A DNA stretch of 28,699 nucleotides, taken from the NCBI GenBank assembly GCA_037442205.1, contig JBBIQS010000096.1:1-28699 (forward strand), given 5' to 3'. The translations under genes were made by a program, and so were the position numbers. The stretch is from JBBIQS01 sp037442205. GTDB taxonomy: Bacteria; Myxococcota; Myxococcia; Myxococcales; UBA5297. Shown piece by piece: positions 1-9,749 of the stretch; position 1 is the first letter of the stretch; every line of letters starts with the position of its first letter. Below the pieces are notes generated by a model that did not search any database, had not been told where the DNA came from, and worked only from the letters and a program-made list of their open reading frames with translations.

Positions 1-335
1 TCCGCGGAATGCTCCAGCTCGCGCTGGCGCGTCATCGCGCCGATCTCGAACGCCCCATTTCCCACCCGCAGGTAGGAAAGCTCGCCGACGCGATTGAGGT
101 CGATCAGGTGGTCCGGCGTCGCCGCCCGGAAATTCATCATCGGCATCAGCGACTGGCCGCCGGCGAGCAGCTTGGCGTTCTCCAGCTTGCCGAGCAGGCC
201 CACGGCGCTGGTCGCGCCGCGTTCGAGGGCCGCGCGGATGCCCGCGGCAGCATCGGTCTCGCTGAGTTCGGCCGCCTGGGCCAGCCCGCCTGCCGAAGCG
301 GCCAGCACACCGGCCGTGAATTCGCGTCGACGCAT
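1..335 (-). CDS. Partial chimeric ORF: Tat/DUF4197-like N-terminus joined to CoxM-type FAD-binding domain
   Basis: The frame starts at an ATG at 335 and runs off the left edge. Residues 1-22 look like a twin-arginine or Sec leader (MRRREFTAG, then Ala/Gly-rich). Residues ~23-50 (LSETDAAAGIRAALERGA...VGLLGK) resemble the start of DUF4197 proteins, which are usually small exported proteins. From ~residue 53 the sequence becomes the FAD-binding start of the medium subunit of xanthine/CO dehydrogenases (CoxM/CutM): AKLLAGGQSLMPMMNFR, then PDHLIDLNR, then EIGAMTRQRELE. A DUF4197 leader on a cytoplasmic molybdo-flavoenzyme subunit makes little biological sense. The join near base 180 is therefore either a recombination scar or an assembly chimera. 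The family assignments come from recognised motifs and were not searched. Function of the joined product is doubtful. Confidence 0.55.
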   Translation of the reverse strand, partial: MRRREFTAGVLAASAGGLAQAAELSETDAAAGIRAALERGATSAVGLLGKLENAKLLAGGQSLMPMMNFRAATPDHLIDLNRVGELSYLRVGNGAFEIGAMTRQRELEHSA

Positions 336-363
336 GTACAGCTCCTGAAGTCCGACAGCGAGG

Positions 364-1303
364 CTACCAGAGCCACCAGACGAACCAGATCGCGAGTGCG
401 ATCAGCACGGCGCGCAGCGGGTTGGTCTCGCGACCGAACCAGTCACGCCAGTCCGGCACCTCGCCCCACTCCCTGCGGCCGTGGCGCATCTCGTTGGCCT
501 CGGCCTGCGTGGCCGAGGTGGAAACGATATCGAAGTAGTCGGACACCGACAACGCCGCGACGAGGCTGCGCGCGAAAGCGCTCTCGCCGGGCGCCGCGCA
601 GCAGCTGGCCCAGCGGACGCTCGCGGGCCAGCGGCCCGGCCTCCTCGTCGTCAAGATAGATCAGGAATCGGGAGAGGGCTTTGACGGCCTCGCTGAAATC
701 CTGGGCTCCCGCCGACGCGAGCGCCTGGTCCGTCTGTTGGGCCAGGGAGGGAAGCCCCGGAGCCTTCTTCACCGCCCGTCGCTCGAAGAAGCCGCCGGGC
801 GGCAGCGGAAGCTGCTGGCGAAAGAAGGCATCCGCCTGCTCGGCGCGCGCGGAGGCGGCGTCGAGGGCGGCGAGGATCTGCGCCTTCGAGGCGGCGAACT
901 CCCGGCCGATCTCTGCCGCCCGGCGGGTCCGGTCGGCGGGAAAGTCCAGCCGGTGGCGCGGGAAGAGCAGCTGCAGCTCGCTCTCCATGGCGTCGAGCGC
1001 CCGGTTGAAGTGGACGGCGACGCCCAGCTCCTCGAGGGCAGCCTCGGCCTGCGGCATCTGCTTGAGCGAGGGGATGAGCGCCGGCGCCCAGGGCAGCTGA
1101 TAGCCCTTGTCCTCGTAGGTGGCCCCCAGCCCCTCGGTATCGACGTGCAGGACGCGGTAGCCACGCTTGGCCAGCAGGCAGGCGGCGATGGTGCCGGAGA
1201 GCTGGGCTCCCAGGACCAGCACGTCGTAGACGTGGCGGGTGGCGTGGGCGGCGCTGATTCGGGACTTGGCGGGGGAGGTGGTCGCGGCAGGGGATGGGTT
1301 CAC
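364..1303 (-). pseudogene. FAD/NAD(P)-binding oxidoreductase, frame lost near base 590
   Basis: The GTG start at 1303 follows an AGGA ribosome site and lies 11 bases after the DUF523 stop. Residues ~25-55 form a Rossmann dinucleotide fold (VYDVLVLGAQLSGTIAACLLAKRGYRVLHVD, described here in two parts: VLVLGAQLSG, then an acidic residue after the second strand). This suggests a phytoene-desaturase-like FAD oxidoreductase. The frame looks coding to about GQLLRGA (bases ~590-610), then turns Arg-rich and stops at 443. The frame beside it carries a plausible coding tail (ESAFARSLVAAL...) that ends at 364 with a Trp-rich membrane segment (AIWFVWWLW). Even after frame repair the product is ~312 residues, short for this family, and the tail does not look like its normal continuation. 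Either a broken gene or a sequence join. Confidence 0.5.
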
Positions 1304-1313
1304 GAAGACGTTC

Positions 1314-1823
1314 CTAGGTGCTCGAAGGCAGATCCTCTTCCGAGAGGACGGCGACACCAGCGCGGAACAGGATTGCCGCCGTCACGCCCTGGCCCTCGGT
1401 CGGCTGCCCGTTCTGCGAAATGCGGTTCACGCCGCACGACGGGCTGCCCTCCTTGAGCAGAGCGACGCTAGCGCCATACCGCCGCGCGGCTTCCCGCGCA
1501 AGCTCCGCCCCTCGCAAGAAGGCCGCGGTCAAATCTTCGCCGGACCGCGTCAGCACCCGAGACTGTCCGCCGGCCACCGCGAGGCCGGAGCCGGCCGAGA
1601 TCTCGGCAGGAGGGCGGGGAGTCGAGAGCCCGCCGGCGACCTCGGGACAGATGGGGACGACTGCCTTGTCGCCCAGCGCCCGCATGACCGCAGGGGTCAG
1701 GCGCTGGTCGCCGTCGTAGCGGCAGTGGAAGCCGAGCAGGCAGGCGCTGCAGAGCACCACCGGCGCCTCCTCGAGGGCGCGCAGGCGCGCGGCCCGATCG
1801 TCGTTCGGCTGGAAGCTGTTCAC
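1314..1823 (-). CDS. DUF523 family protein
   Basis: 169 residues from a GTG start at 1823. The protein has the DUF523 (YbbK-like) signature: SACLLG with Cys25 and Cys28, CRYDG with Cys34, a CPE motif at Cys59, and a late SPSCG motif. Full length is typical for the single-domain form. The conserved cysteines suggest metal or Fe-S binding, but the biochemical role of the family is not settled. It lies 70 bases downstream of purN on the same strand and 11 bases before the oxidoreductase start, so it may share their transcript. The function is unknown; the family call is firm. Confidence 0.85.
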   Translation of the reverse strand: MNSFQPNDDRAARLRALEEAPVVLCSACLLGFHCRYDGDQRLTPAVMRALGDKAVVPICPEVAGGLSTPRPPAEISAGSGLAVAGGQSRVLTRSGEDLTAAFLRGAELAREAARRYGASVALLKEGSPSCGVNRISQNGQPTEGQGVTAAILFRAGVAVLSEEDLPSST

Positions 1824-1893
1824 GGCAGCGCGCCTCGCTCGGAGAGGGAGAGGCCTCCGGTCGATGCAACGCCGGCCGGCCGGAAGCCATTTC

Positions 1894-2541
1894 TCACGCC
1901 GGCACCGGGTGGAAGAGGCGGCCGGGGTTGAGGCGAGGGGTCGCGAGCAGCGCTTTTCGCCCCTCCACCCGCACCTGGCCGCGGGCGATGAGGTCGATCG
2001 CCAGGACGTAGGCCTGGTGTTCCTGCTCCAGGATCCGCTCGGAGAGGGACTGCTCGGTGTCGGAGTCGAGGACCGGTACCGCGGCCTGGACGAGCACCGG
2101 GCCGGTGTCGCAGCCCTCGTCCACGAAGTGGACGGTGCAGCCGGCGATGCGCACGCCCGCCTCGAGTGCCTGCCGCACGGCGTGCATGCCGGGAAAGGCC
2201 GGCAGCAGGCTCGGGTGGATGTTGATCACCCGGTTCGGGAACGCCCTGAGGAAGGCCGGCGAGAGCATGCGCATGAAGCCAGCCAGGCAGACCAGCTGGA
2301 CTCCCTTGGCGTTGAAGAGCTCGGTCAGGACCTGGTCGAACGCCTCGCGCGAGGCGAACTCGCGGTGGTCGACCACCCCGGTGGACACGCCGGCCTGCCT
2401 GGCGCGCTCGAGCGCCTGGGCGCCCTCCACGTTGGAGAGCGCCAGCGCCACCTCGGCGTCGAGCCGCCGCTGCGCGCAGGCGTCGAGGATGGCCTGCAGG
2501 TTCGAACCGCGACCGCTGACCAGGATTCCGAGCTTGAGCAC
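1894..2541 (-). CDS. purN: Phosphoribosylglycinamide formyltransferase (GART 1)
   Basis: 215 residues from a GTG start at 2541, chosen because GGAGG lies 5 bases upstream. The enzyme transfers a formyl group from 10-formyltetrahydrofolate to GAR, the third step of de novo purine synthesis, in the cytoplasm. Seen directly: the N-terminal ILVSGRGSNLQA loop that binds the phosphate of GAR; catalytic Asn107 and His109 in INIHPSLLPAFPG; and Asp145 in DEGCDTGPV. These match the family's Asn/His/Asp triad. The length is slightly above the ~212 of the E. coli enzyme. The gene begins 15 bases after the purM stop, so the two are almost surely co-transcribed, the usual purMN arrangement. Confidence 0.97.
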   Translation of the reverse strand: MLKLGILVSGRGSNLQAILDACAQRRLDAEVALALSNVEGAQALERARQAGVSTGVVDHREFASREAFDQVLTELFNAKGVQLVCLAGFMRMLSPAFLRAFPNRVINIHPSLLPAFPGMHAVRQALEAGVRIAGCTVHFVDEGCDTGPVLVQAAVPVLDSDTEQSLSERILEQEHQAYVLAIDLIARGQVRVEGRKALLATPRLNPGRLFHPVPA

Positions 2542-2556
2542 GTGCGCCTCCGAATC

Positions 2557-3585
2557 TCAGGCCAGCTCGAGCGTCGCCGGCCCGCTGCCCGCGACCACCT
2601 CGCCGACGTGCCAGGCGGCCAGCCCGCACCTGGCGAGGTGCTCGAGGGCGGGCGCGAGCTGAGCGGCCGGGACCACCGCGGTCATCCCCAGCCCCATGTT
2701 GAAGGTGCTGTACATCTCCGGCTCGGGCACGGCGCCCTGCGCCGCCAGGAAGTCGAACAGCGGCGGGCGCTTCCAACTGCCCGGCCGCAGCACGGCACGG
2801 GTGTCGTCCGGGAGCGTGCGAGGCAGATTCCCAGGTAGCCCGCCGCCGGTGATGTGGGCCAGCGCCCGGACCTCCACCGCCTGCGCCAGCGACAGCACCT
2901 CGCGCGTGTAGATCCGCGTCGGCTCGAGCAGCGCCTCGCCCAGCGGGCGGCCCAGCTCGGGCACCGGCGCGGATAGCGAGAGCTTCATCTTCTCCACGAT
3001 CTTGCGCGCCAGCGAGAAGCCGTTGGAGTGCAGGCCGGTGGAGGCGATGCCGACGATGGCGTCGCCGGGGCGGACCTTGGTGCCGTCGATGATCTGCGAG
3101 CGCTCGACCACTCCCACCGCGAAACCGGCGAGGTCGTATTCGCCCTTGGCATAGAAGCCGGGCATCTCGGCGGTCTCACCGCCGATGAGCGTGCAGCCGG
3201 ACTGCCGGCAGCCCTCGGCGATGCCCTGGACCACCTTGGCCGCGGCGCCGGCGTCCAGCCGGCCGGTGGCGTAGTAGTCGAGGAAGAAGAGCGGCTCGGC
3301 GCCGCAGACCGCGATGTCGTTGACGCTCATCGCCACCAGGTCGATGCCCACCGTCTCGTGGCGGTCGAGCTCGAAGGCGAGCTTGAGCTTGGTGCCCACT
3401 CCATCGGTCCCGGAGACCAGCACCGGCTCGCGATACTTGCCCGGCGGCAGAGCGAACAGCCCGCCGAACCCGCCGATCCCCGAGACGACCTCGGGGCGCA
3501 TCGTGCGCCTGGCCATCGGCTTGATCAGCTCGACCAGCCGGTCGCCTTCGTCGATGTCCACGCCCGCTTCGCGATAGGTGGTCAT
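2557..3585 (-). CDS. purM: Phosphoribosylformylglycinamidine cyclo-ligase (AIR synthetase)
   Basis: 342 residues from ATG at 3585, the usual size. It closes FGAM to AIR using ATP, the fifth step of purine synthesis. Seen: the start YREAGVDIDEGDRLV, the ATP-binding stretch LVSGTDGVGTKLKLAF, VGIDLVAMSVNDI, the LFFLDYYATG segment and the Gly-rich IGGETAEMPG loop. All are hallmarks of the PurM/AIRS fold. HITGGGLPGNLPR marks the C-terminal domain. It is the first gene of the purM-purN pair, with a 15-base gap. No strong Shine-Dalgarno is visible before the ATG (GTTGCGCC). No purine-repressor site or PurR gene is recognisable here. Confidence 0.97.
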   Translation of the reverse strand: MTTYREAGVDIDEGDRLVELIKPMARRTMRPEVVSGIGGFGGLFALPPGKYREPVLVSGTDGVGTKLKLAFELDRHETVGIDLVAMSVNDIAVCGAEPLFFLDYYATGRLDAGAAAKVVQGIAEGCRQSGCTLIGGETAEMPGFYAKGEYDLAGFAVGVVERSQIIDGTKVRPGDAIVGIASTGLHSNGFSLARKIVEKMKLSLSAPVPELGRPLGEALLEPTRIYTREVLSLAQAVEVRALAHITGGGLPGNLPRTLPDDTRAVLRPGSWKRPPLFDFLAAQGAVPEPEMYSTFNMGLGMTAVVPAAQLAPALEHLARCGLAAWHVGEVVAGSGPATLELA

Positions 3586-3637
3586 GGCGCAACGGTTTAG
3601 GGCTGGACAGCGCCGAATTCAAGCGGCCGAAGAGCCG

Positions 3638-4381
3638 TCAGCGCCCTCCGCAGTGGGCGGCGAAGTCGGAGCGCAAGAGGAAGTCGCGCCACAGCGGCAG
3701 CCAGGTTTCCCAGTTGTGCACGCCGGGCCGGCGGAAGACGCGCTCGGCGGGCAGGGCGCCGGCCAGCACCCGATGGCCTTTGGCCATCCAGTCGGACTCG
3801 CCGAAGCCGAGGTAGAGCAGCGGCGAGCGCCCCGAGGCCAGCGGCCCCTGCAGCCAGGTCCAGAGCTCGCGCTGATAGTCCTCGCCGGCATAGCCCGGCT
3901 TCCACTGCAGCGGGCCGCCGGCGCCGGCCATCTCGTCGATCAGATCCTCGTCGCCCAGGAACGGGGCCAGCAGCAGCACCCCTTCGACCTCGCTGCCGAG
4001 ATCCCGCGCCTCGAGCAGCGCCCCCAGCCCGCCCATGGAGATCCCGGCGAGCCACAGCGGGCGCTTGTCGCCAGCGGCCCGCAGCGGCTCGACCACGTCC
4101 TTGCGCACGCGCTCCAGCAGGGTGCGCCGGGCGTAGTAGCCGGTAGTCGCATCGAGGGCGATCAGATCGACCGGGGCCTTGCTCTGGCGGGCGGCCTCGA
4201 CGAAGCCGTGGCGCTCGTAGTCGCTGGCCGAGTCGCCCCGGCCCGGCAGCAACAACATCAGGCAGCGACCCTCGGTGGGAGCGTTGAAGCGCAGGCTGGT
4301 GAGGGGAACCGGGGCGGGGAGCATCCAGGCACATCCGCTGGCGAGCCAGAGCAACGGGACGAGCGACGCGATGCGGCACAT
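3638..4381 (-). CDS. Alpha/beta hydrolase (esterase-like) lipoprotein
   Basis: 247 residues from ATG at 4381. The N-terminus is a lipoprotein signal ending in LASGC, so Cys17 should be lipidated and the protein exported. The core is an alpha/beta hydrolase: strand LMLLLPGRGDSA with the oxyanion region, and nucleophile elbow GISMGG with Ser115. Late Asp197 (GFGESD) and His222 (PGVHNWETW) are the likely rest of the triad. The HNWETW-type ending is common in serine esterases that hydrolyse small esters; the substrate is unknown. It lies between the MFS transporter (44 bases upstream) and purM (52 bases downstream) and need not be tied functionally to either. Confidence 0.8.
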   Translation of the reverse strand: MCRIASLVPLLWLASGCAWMLPAPVPLTSLRFNAPTEGRCLMLLLPGRGDSASDYERHGFVEAARQSKAPVDLIALDATTGYYARRTLLERVRKDVVEPLRAAGDKRPLWLAGISMGGLGALLEARDLGSEVEGVLLLAPFLGDEDLIDEMAGAGGPLQWKPGYAGEDYQRELWTWLQGPLASGRSPLLYLGFGESDWMAKGHRVLAGALPAERVFRRPGVHNWETWLPLWRDFLLRSDFAAHCGGR

Positions 4382-4425
4382 GCCGGATGCTAACGGCGCG
4401 GCCTCCTCTGCGCTCGCCGAGCAGC

Positions 4426-5805
4426 TCAGTGCGCCGAGCTGGGCGTCTTGGGTTCCTTCCAGGCGAAGAGGCACAAGGCGAATCCGATCAGCGCGCAGGC
4501 GATCCAGAAGGCGAGGGCTGCACCCCAACCTTCCCGATCGACCAGCCAGCCGGTGCCGACGCCGGAGATCGAGGCCCCGAAGTAGGCCAGCACGCCGATC
4601 AGGCCCGCGGCGGAAGAGGCCACGCGCGCCGAGCCGCCGGCATCCACGGCTCCGACCCCGCCGAGGATCGACTGCGGGCCCTCGACGAAGAAGCCGATCG
4701 ACACCAGCAGGGCGATGTCCAGGTAGGGATGGTCGGGGCCGATGGCGAACAGGCCGTAGATGCTCAGCGCCAGCGCCGCCAGCGAGAAGGCGTTGACGGC
4801 GCGGTAGCGGCTCTTGAAGAGCGCGTCGGCGGCGAAGCCCGAGAGCAGCACCCCGGCGATCCCCGCCAGCGGCATCAGGCTGGCCCGGTAGCCGGCCAGC
4901 TCCGCCGGGTAGTGCTTGAAGTCGCGCAGGAACTTCGAGGCCCAGTCCAGGGTGCCGTAGCGCACCACGTAGACGCACAGGTCGATCAACCCCACGACCC
5001 ACACGTTGCGGTTGAGCAGCACTCGCCGGATGAAGAGCGACTTGAAGTCGCCGGCCTCTTCCTGACCCTTGGGGTCCTCGAAAGCCTTGGCGCTCTCCAG
5101 GCCGCGCGACTCGGGAGTGTCTCCGAGCAGGAAGAGCAGCGCCGCGCCCATGGCCACGGTCATCAGCCCGGGCAGCCAGAAGGCGGTCCGCCACGTTCCC
5201 CAGGTCAGGACCCAGGCGGTCAGCGCCATCACCGCCGCCGTGCCGGCCTGGTGCGAGCAGGTCCAGAAGGCCCAGCGGGTGGCCTTGCCCTCGGGCGGAT
5301 ACCAGAGCGTCATCCCGCGGGCGATCGGCGGGAAGCCCATCGACTGGAACCAGCCATTGAGCCCCCACACCAGCGCCAGCAGCCACACCGACACGGTGGA
5401 GGCGAAGACCAGGTTGAGCAGCCCGGAGATGATTAGCCCGCTGGCCATGAACCGGCGGATGTTGGAACGGTCGGCCATCACCCCGTTGGCGAACTTCCCC
5501 AGGCCGTAGGTGACGTAGAGCGTGGTGCCGACGGCCCCGAGCTGCGTGTTGGTCAGCCCGAGGTCGGCGCCCATCGGCGAGAGCGCGTTGGAGATGTTCT
5601 TGCGGCAGAAGTAGAGGACCGCGTAGCCCAGGAAGAAGCCGGCGAACATCCGCCATCGCCAGACGAAGTAGGCGCGGCGGCGCGCCTCGGCGTCCTGGAT
5701 CGGCGCCAGAGGTGCTTCAGGGCGGTAGAGGCCGGTCAGCCAGGAGAGCGGACCGGACGAAGGCGGCGAGAGCGGTCGGTCGAGGGCGGGCACTGAGTCG
5801 GGCAT
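4426..5805 (-). CDS. MFS transporter, organophosphate:phosphate antiporter-like (GlpT/UhpC type)
   Basis: 459 residues from ATG at 5805, with about 12 hydrophobic helices and a ~45-residue cytoplasmic start. Family signals are YFCRKNISNALSPM in helix 1, close to the Y-x-x-RKN motif of GlpT/UhpT/UhpC, and GWFQSMGFPPIARGMTLWY, followed by an SHQAGTA motif that matches the GW-Q-G-PP and SHN-GG regions of that family. A likely substrate is a phosphorylated sugar or glycerol phosphate, exchanged for phosphate across the inner membrane. UhpC-type members act instead as sensors, but no two-component partner lies next to it. The gene lies 73 bases after speA on the same strand. The substrate is inferred only. 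Confidence 0.85.
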   Translation of the reverse strand: MPDSVPALDRPLSPPSSGPLSWLTGLYRPEAPLAPIQDAEARRRAYFVWRWRMFAGFFLGYAVLYFCRKNISNALSPMGADLGLTNTQLGAVGTTLYVTYGLGKFANGVMADRSNIRRFMASGLIISGLLNLVFASTVSVWLLALVWGLNGWFQSMGFPPIARGMTLWYPPEGKATRWAFWTCSHQAGTAAVMALTAWVLTWGTWRTAFWLPGLMTVAMGAALLFLLGDTPESRGLESAKAFEDPKGQEEAGDFKSLFIRRVLLNRNVWVVGLIDLCVYVVRYGTLDWASKFLRDFKHYPAELAGYRASLMPLAGIAGVLLSGFAADALFKSRYRAVNAFSLAALALSIYGLFAIGPDHPYLDIALLVSIGFFVEGPQSILGGVGAVDAGGSARVASSAAGLIGVLAYFGASISGVGTGWLVDREGWGAALAFWIACALIGFALCLFAWKEPKTPSSAH

Positions 5806-5878
5806 GCTCGGTTCACCCCAGGCGGAGAAAGGCCGGGGAGGATGGCACGCGCCCTCGACCGGGTCAAAAGGCGGGCAG

Positions 5879-7789
<1,911 letters not shown>

Positions 7790-7859
7790 CGGGGGCCCTG
7801 CTCCTTGCGACCCGGGGGAGAGCGGCCGCTCAGGGGCGGCGCTGTCCGGGCATCTGCGA

Positions 7860-7888
7860 TTGGTACACGCGCGCGCACGCGATTTCAA
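7860..7888 (-). promoter_or_regulatory. Possible sigma-70-type promoter of speA
   Basis: On the minus strand TTGAAA (7888-7883) is followed by exactly 17 bases and TACCAA (7865-7860). The -35 matches consensus at 5 of 6 positions; the -10 matches at only 3. It would give a leader of about 65 bases before the speA ATG. The spacer is a CG/GC alternating run. Confidence 0.35.
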
Positions 7889-8002
7889 TCCTCAACACTG
7901 CCCGCGGGCGCATCCTTCGCAGGCTTGCCGCCGACGGCGCCGCGGAGGCAGCCCCCGGCGAGTCCGGCAAACGGCTAGAGTGGCCTCCCCGCGGCCTGGC
8001 CC

Positions 8003-9238
8003 GTGGCAGAAAGAGAAGCCCGCTTGCGAAGCGCCGCCGTCCCCGCCGAAGCCCCCGACCGCCCCTGGTGCCCCCGCTGCCGGCAGCCGCAGTCCGGCTG
8101 CTGGTGCTCGCTGCTGGTGCCTCAGCGGACCCGGGCCCGGGTGGTGCTGCTCCAGCACCCGCGCGAGGCCCGCAACCCGATCGGCACCGCGCGCATGGCG
8201 CACCTGTCGGTCGAGGGCTCGCAGCTGGTGGCGGGGGTCGACTTCTCGGAGGACGAGCCCCTTCGCCGGCTAGCCGAGCAGCCGGGCGAGCGCGCGGTCG
8301 TCCTCTATCCCTCCAAGGAATCGCGGGATGCGCGCGAGCTGGCCCAAGTGCCCTGCCCGCTGACGGTCTTCGTCATCGACGGCACCTGGTGGCAGGCGGA
8401 GAAGATCTGGAAGAGCAACCCCTGGCTGCAGCGGCTGCCCGCCTATCGCCTCGCGCCGCAGAGCCCGTCCCGCTACGACCAGATCCGCTCCGAGCCCGAG
8501 GCGCACTGCCTGTCGACGATCGAGGCGGTGGCGGCGCTGCTCGACGCGGTGGCCGGCGAGAGCGGGCGCCACGCGGCCATGCTCCGGCCTCTCGACTCGC
8601 TCATCGGCCGGCAGCTGGGCTTCTCCGCCGGCGCGGGCCGGGATCCGCGGCGCCGGCTGCGCACCCGGCCTGCCCGGCCCTTCCTGCTCCCGGAGCCGCT
8701 GGCCAGCGCCTCCGAGCGGGCGCTGCTGTTCTTCGGCGAGGGCAACGGCTACCCGGCCAACGCCGCGGACGCCCCGCCGACCGAGATGGCCCAATGGCTG
8801 GCGGTGCGCCCGGCGACCGGTGAAACCTTCCACGCGTTGGTCCGGCCCACCGCGCCGCTGAGCCCGACCTTCCTTTCAAACCAACAGCTGGCGCCGGAGC
8901 TGCTCGAGCAGATGATCGATCCGGCCGAGCTGCTGCGGCGCTGGGCGGCCTTTGTGCGCCCCGACGATCTCTGGTGCGGCTGGGGCCACTTCGCCGCCGG
9001 GCTGATGGCCAGGGCCGGGGGAGCGGCTCCCGAGCACGTCGATCTGCAGAAGGCCTGCGCCGCTCGCCTGCACGCTCCCGCGGGAGCGATCGATCGAGCG
9101 GCGGAGGCGATGGGGCTCCCCCAGCCCGCTCCACGCTTCCCCGGACGCGGCGGTCGGCGGCTGGCGCGGCTGAGTGCGGTCTTTGAGTCGCTGCTGTCGG
9201 CGCACGGGCGCCCCTTCGTCGAGCGCTCGCCGGACTGA
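8003..9238 (+). CDS. DTW-domain tRNA-uridine aminocarboxypropyltransferase with extra C-terminal domain
   Basis: 411 residues from GTG at 8003; no clear ribosome site, so the start is uncertain. Residues ~20-210 are a DTW domain, the family that adds the acp group from SAM to uridine in tRNA (acp3U47 and related sites). Seen: the zinc-knuckle-like CPRC...CWC (Cys23, 26, 33, 35), HPREARNPIGTARM (52-65), the name motif DGTWW (126-130), SRYDQIRSEP (156-165) and STIEA. Known bacterial members are mostly ~200-250 residues, so residues ~235-400 are an extra domain. That part has AVRPATGETFHALVRPT, a cgWGHFAAGLM segment, VDLQKACAARL and GRGGRRLARLSAVFESLL. The order resembles the Exo I-II-III layout of DnaQ-like exonucleases, but most acidic catalytic residues are missing. 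Confidence 0.85.
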   Translation: MAEREARLRSAAVPAEAPDRPWCPRCRQPQSGCWCSLLVPQRTRARVVLLQHPREARNPIGTARMAHLSVEGSQLVAGVDFSEDEPLRRLAEQPGERAVVLYPSKESRDARELAQVPCPLTVFVIDGTWWQAEKIWKSNPWLQRLPAYRLAPQSPSRYDQIRSEPEAHCLSTIEAVAALLDAVAGESGRHAAMLRPLDSLIGRQLGFSAGAGRDPRRRLRTRPARPFLLPEPLASASERALLFFGEGNGYPANAADAPPTEMAQWLAVRPATGETFHALVRPTAPLSPTFLSNQQLAPELLEQMIDPAELLRRWAAFVRPDDLWCGWGHFAAGLMARAGGAAPEHVDLQKACAARLHAPAGAIDRAAEAMGLPQPAPRFPGRGGRRLARLSAVFESLLSAHGRPFVERSPD

Positions 9239-9248
9239 GGAAGCCGAC

Positions 9249-9461
9249 TCAGTCGTCTTCGCGGGTGAGGACCACCGCGGGCGGAGTGTTCTCGCGCCTG
9301 GTCACCAGGACGGTGATCGGGCGGCAGCAGACGTCGCAGTCCTCGATGAAGGTCTCCTCGTGCAGACCGATGTCGTCGACCTCCAACTCCACGGGCTCAC
9401 CGCAGTAAGGGCAGGTGGGCACTTCGTCAGCGGGCCGGCTGAAATCGAGCTCCCGTTCCAT
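9249..9461 (-). CDS. CPXCG-motif small Cys-rich (zinc-ribbon-like) protein
   Basis: 70 residues from ATG at 9461; an in-frame upstream start is rejected because its extra residues are Arg/Pro-rich and not family-like. Seen: TCPYCGEPVELEVDDIG with a CxxC pair, then EDCDVCCRPITV with a second Cys pair ~25 residues later. This is the Cys_rich_CPXG family, short proteins thought to bind zinc through two CxxC pairs. Function unknown. It converges with the DTW gene, 10 bases from its stop. The tandem palindromic repeats lie 156-280 bases upstream of its start, and it is the first gene they could control on this strand. Confidence 0.8.
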   Translation of the reverse strand: MERELDFSRPADEVPTCPYCGEPVELEVDDIGLHEETFIEDCDVCCRPITVLVTRRENTPPAVVLTREDD

Positions 9462-9616
9462 GCCCAAAGCGTAATGCCGCGCCCGCGGCGAGGGCGGGCG
9501 CGCGGGGCCCCCCGCGGGAACCGGTGCCACGGGCAAACGAGCGTTCGAGCGGCAGCCCAGCAAGCCTCACGGCCGGCCGACGCTCGCCTGCGGATTGGGC
9601 TGATCTGCGCGGCGCC

Positions 9617-9741
9617 AGTACTGATCGATCAGGACTGAGGCCGGGGAGGGGTGTGCGAGTACTGATCGATCAGGACTGAAGCCGGGGAGGGGGGTGTGCG
9701 AGTACTGATCGATCAGTACCGAAGCCGGGGGGAGGGGCCCC
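9617..9741. repeat. Three tandem ~42 bp repeats, each with a palindromic core
   Basis: Units run 9617-9657 (41 bases), 9658-9700 (43) and 9701-9741 (41). Each starts AGTACTGATCGATCAG and continues into a G-rich arm (GCCGGGGAGGGG with small length changes). The core is a dyad: unit 3 carries a perfect 18 bp palindrome, and units 1 and 2 carry the same dyad with one mismatch. Centres are 41 and 43 bases apart, about four helix turns, so the dyads face the same side of the DNA. The repeats lie between the last gene of the efflux operon (stop at 9750) and the CPXCG gene (start at 9461). Confidence 0.9.
9702..9719. promoter_or_regulatory. Perfect 18 bp palindrome, possible protein-binding site
   Basis: GTACTGATCGATCAGTAC equals its own reverse complement. 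Imperfect copies (one base changed, GGAC for GTAC in the right arm) occur at 9618-9635 and 9659-9676. In RNA it would fold as a 7 bp stem with loop UCGA and has no U-run, so it is a poor intrinsic terminator. An operator or a nucleoid/repeat-type site fits better. It does not resemble the GAAC-type motif near tetR. Confidence 0.5.
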
Positions 9742-9749
9742 GTCGTGGC

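Noticed and set aside
9462..9616. Upstream in-frame extension of the CPXCG gene (to 9563)
   Set aside because: Extra residues are Arg/Pro/Ala-rich with no similarity to the family, and the ATG at 9461 gives the usual length.
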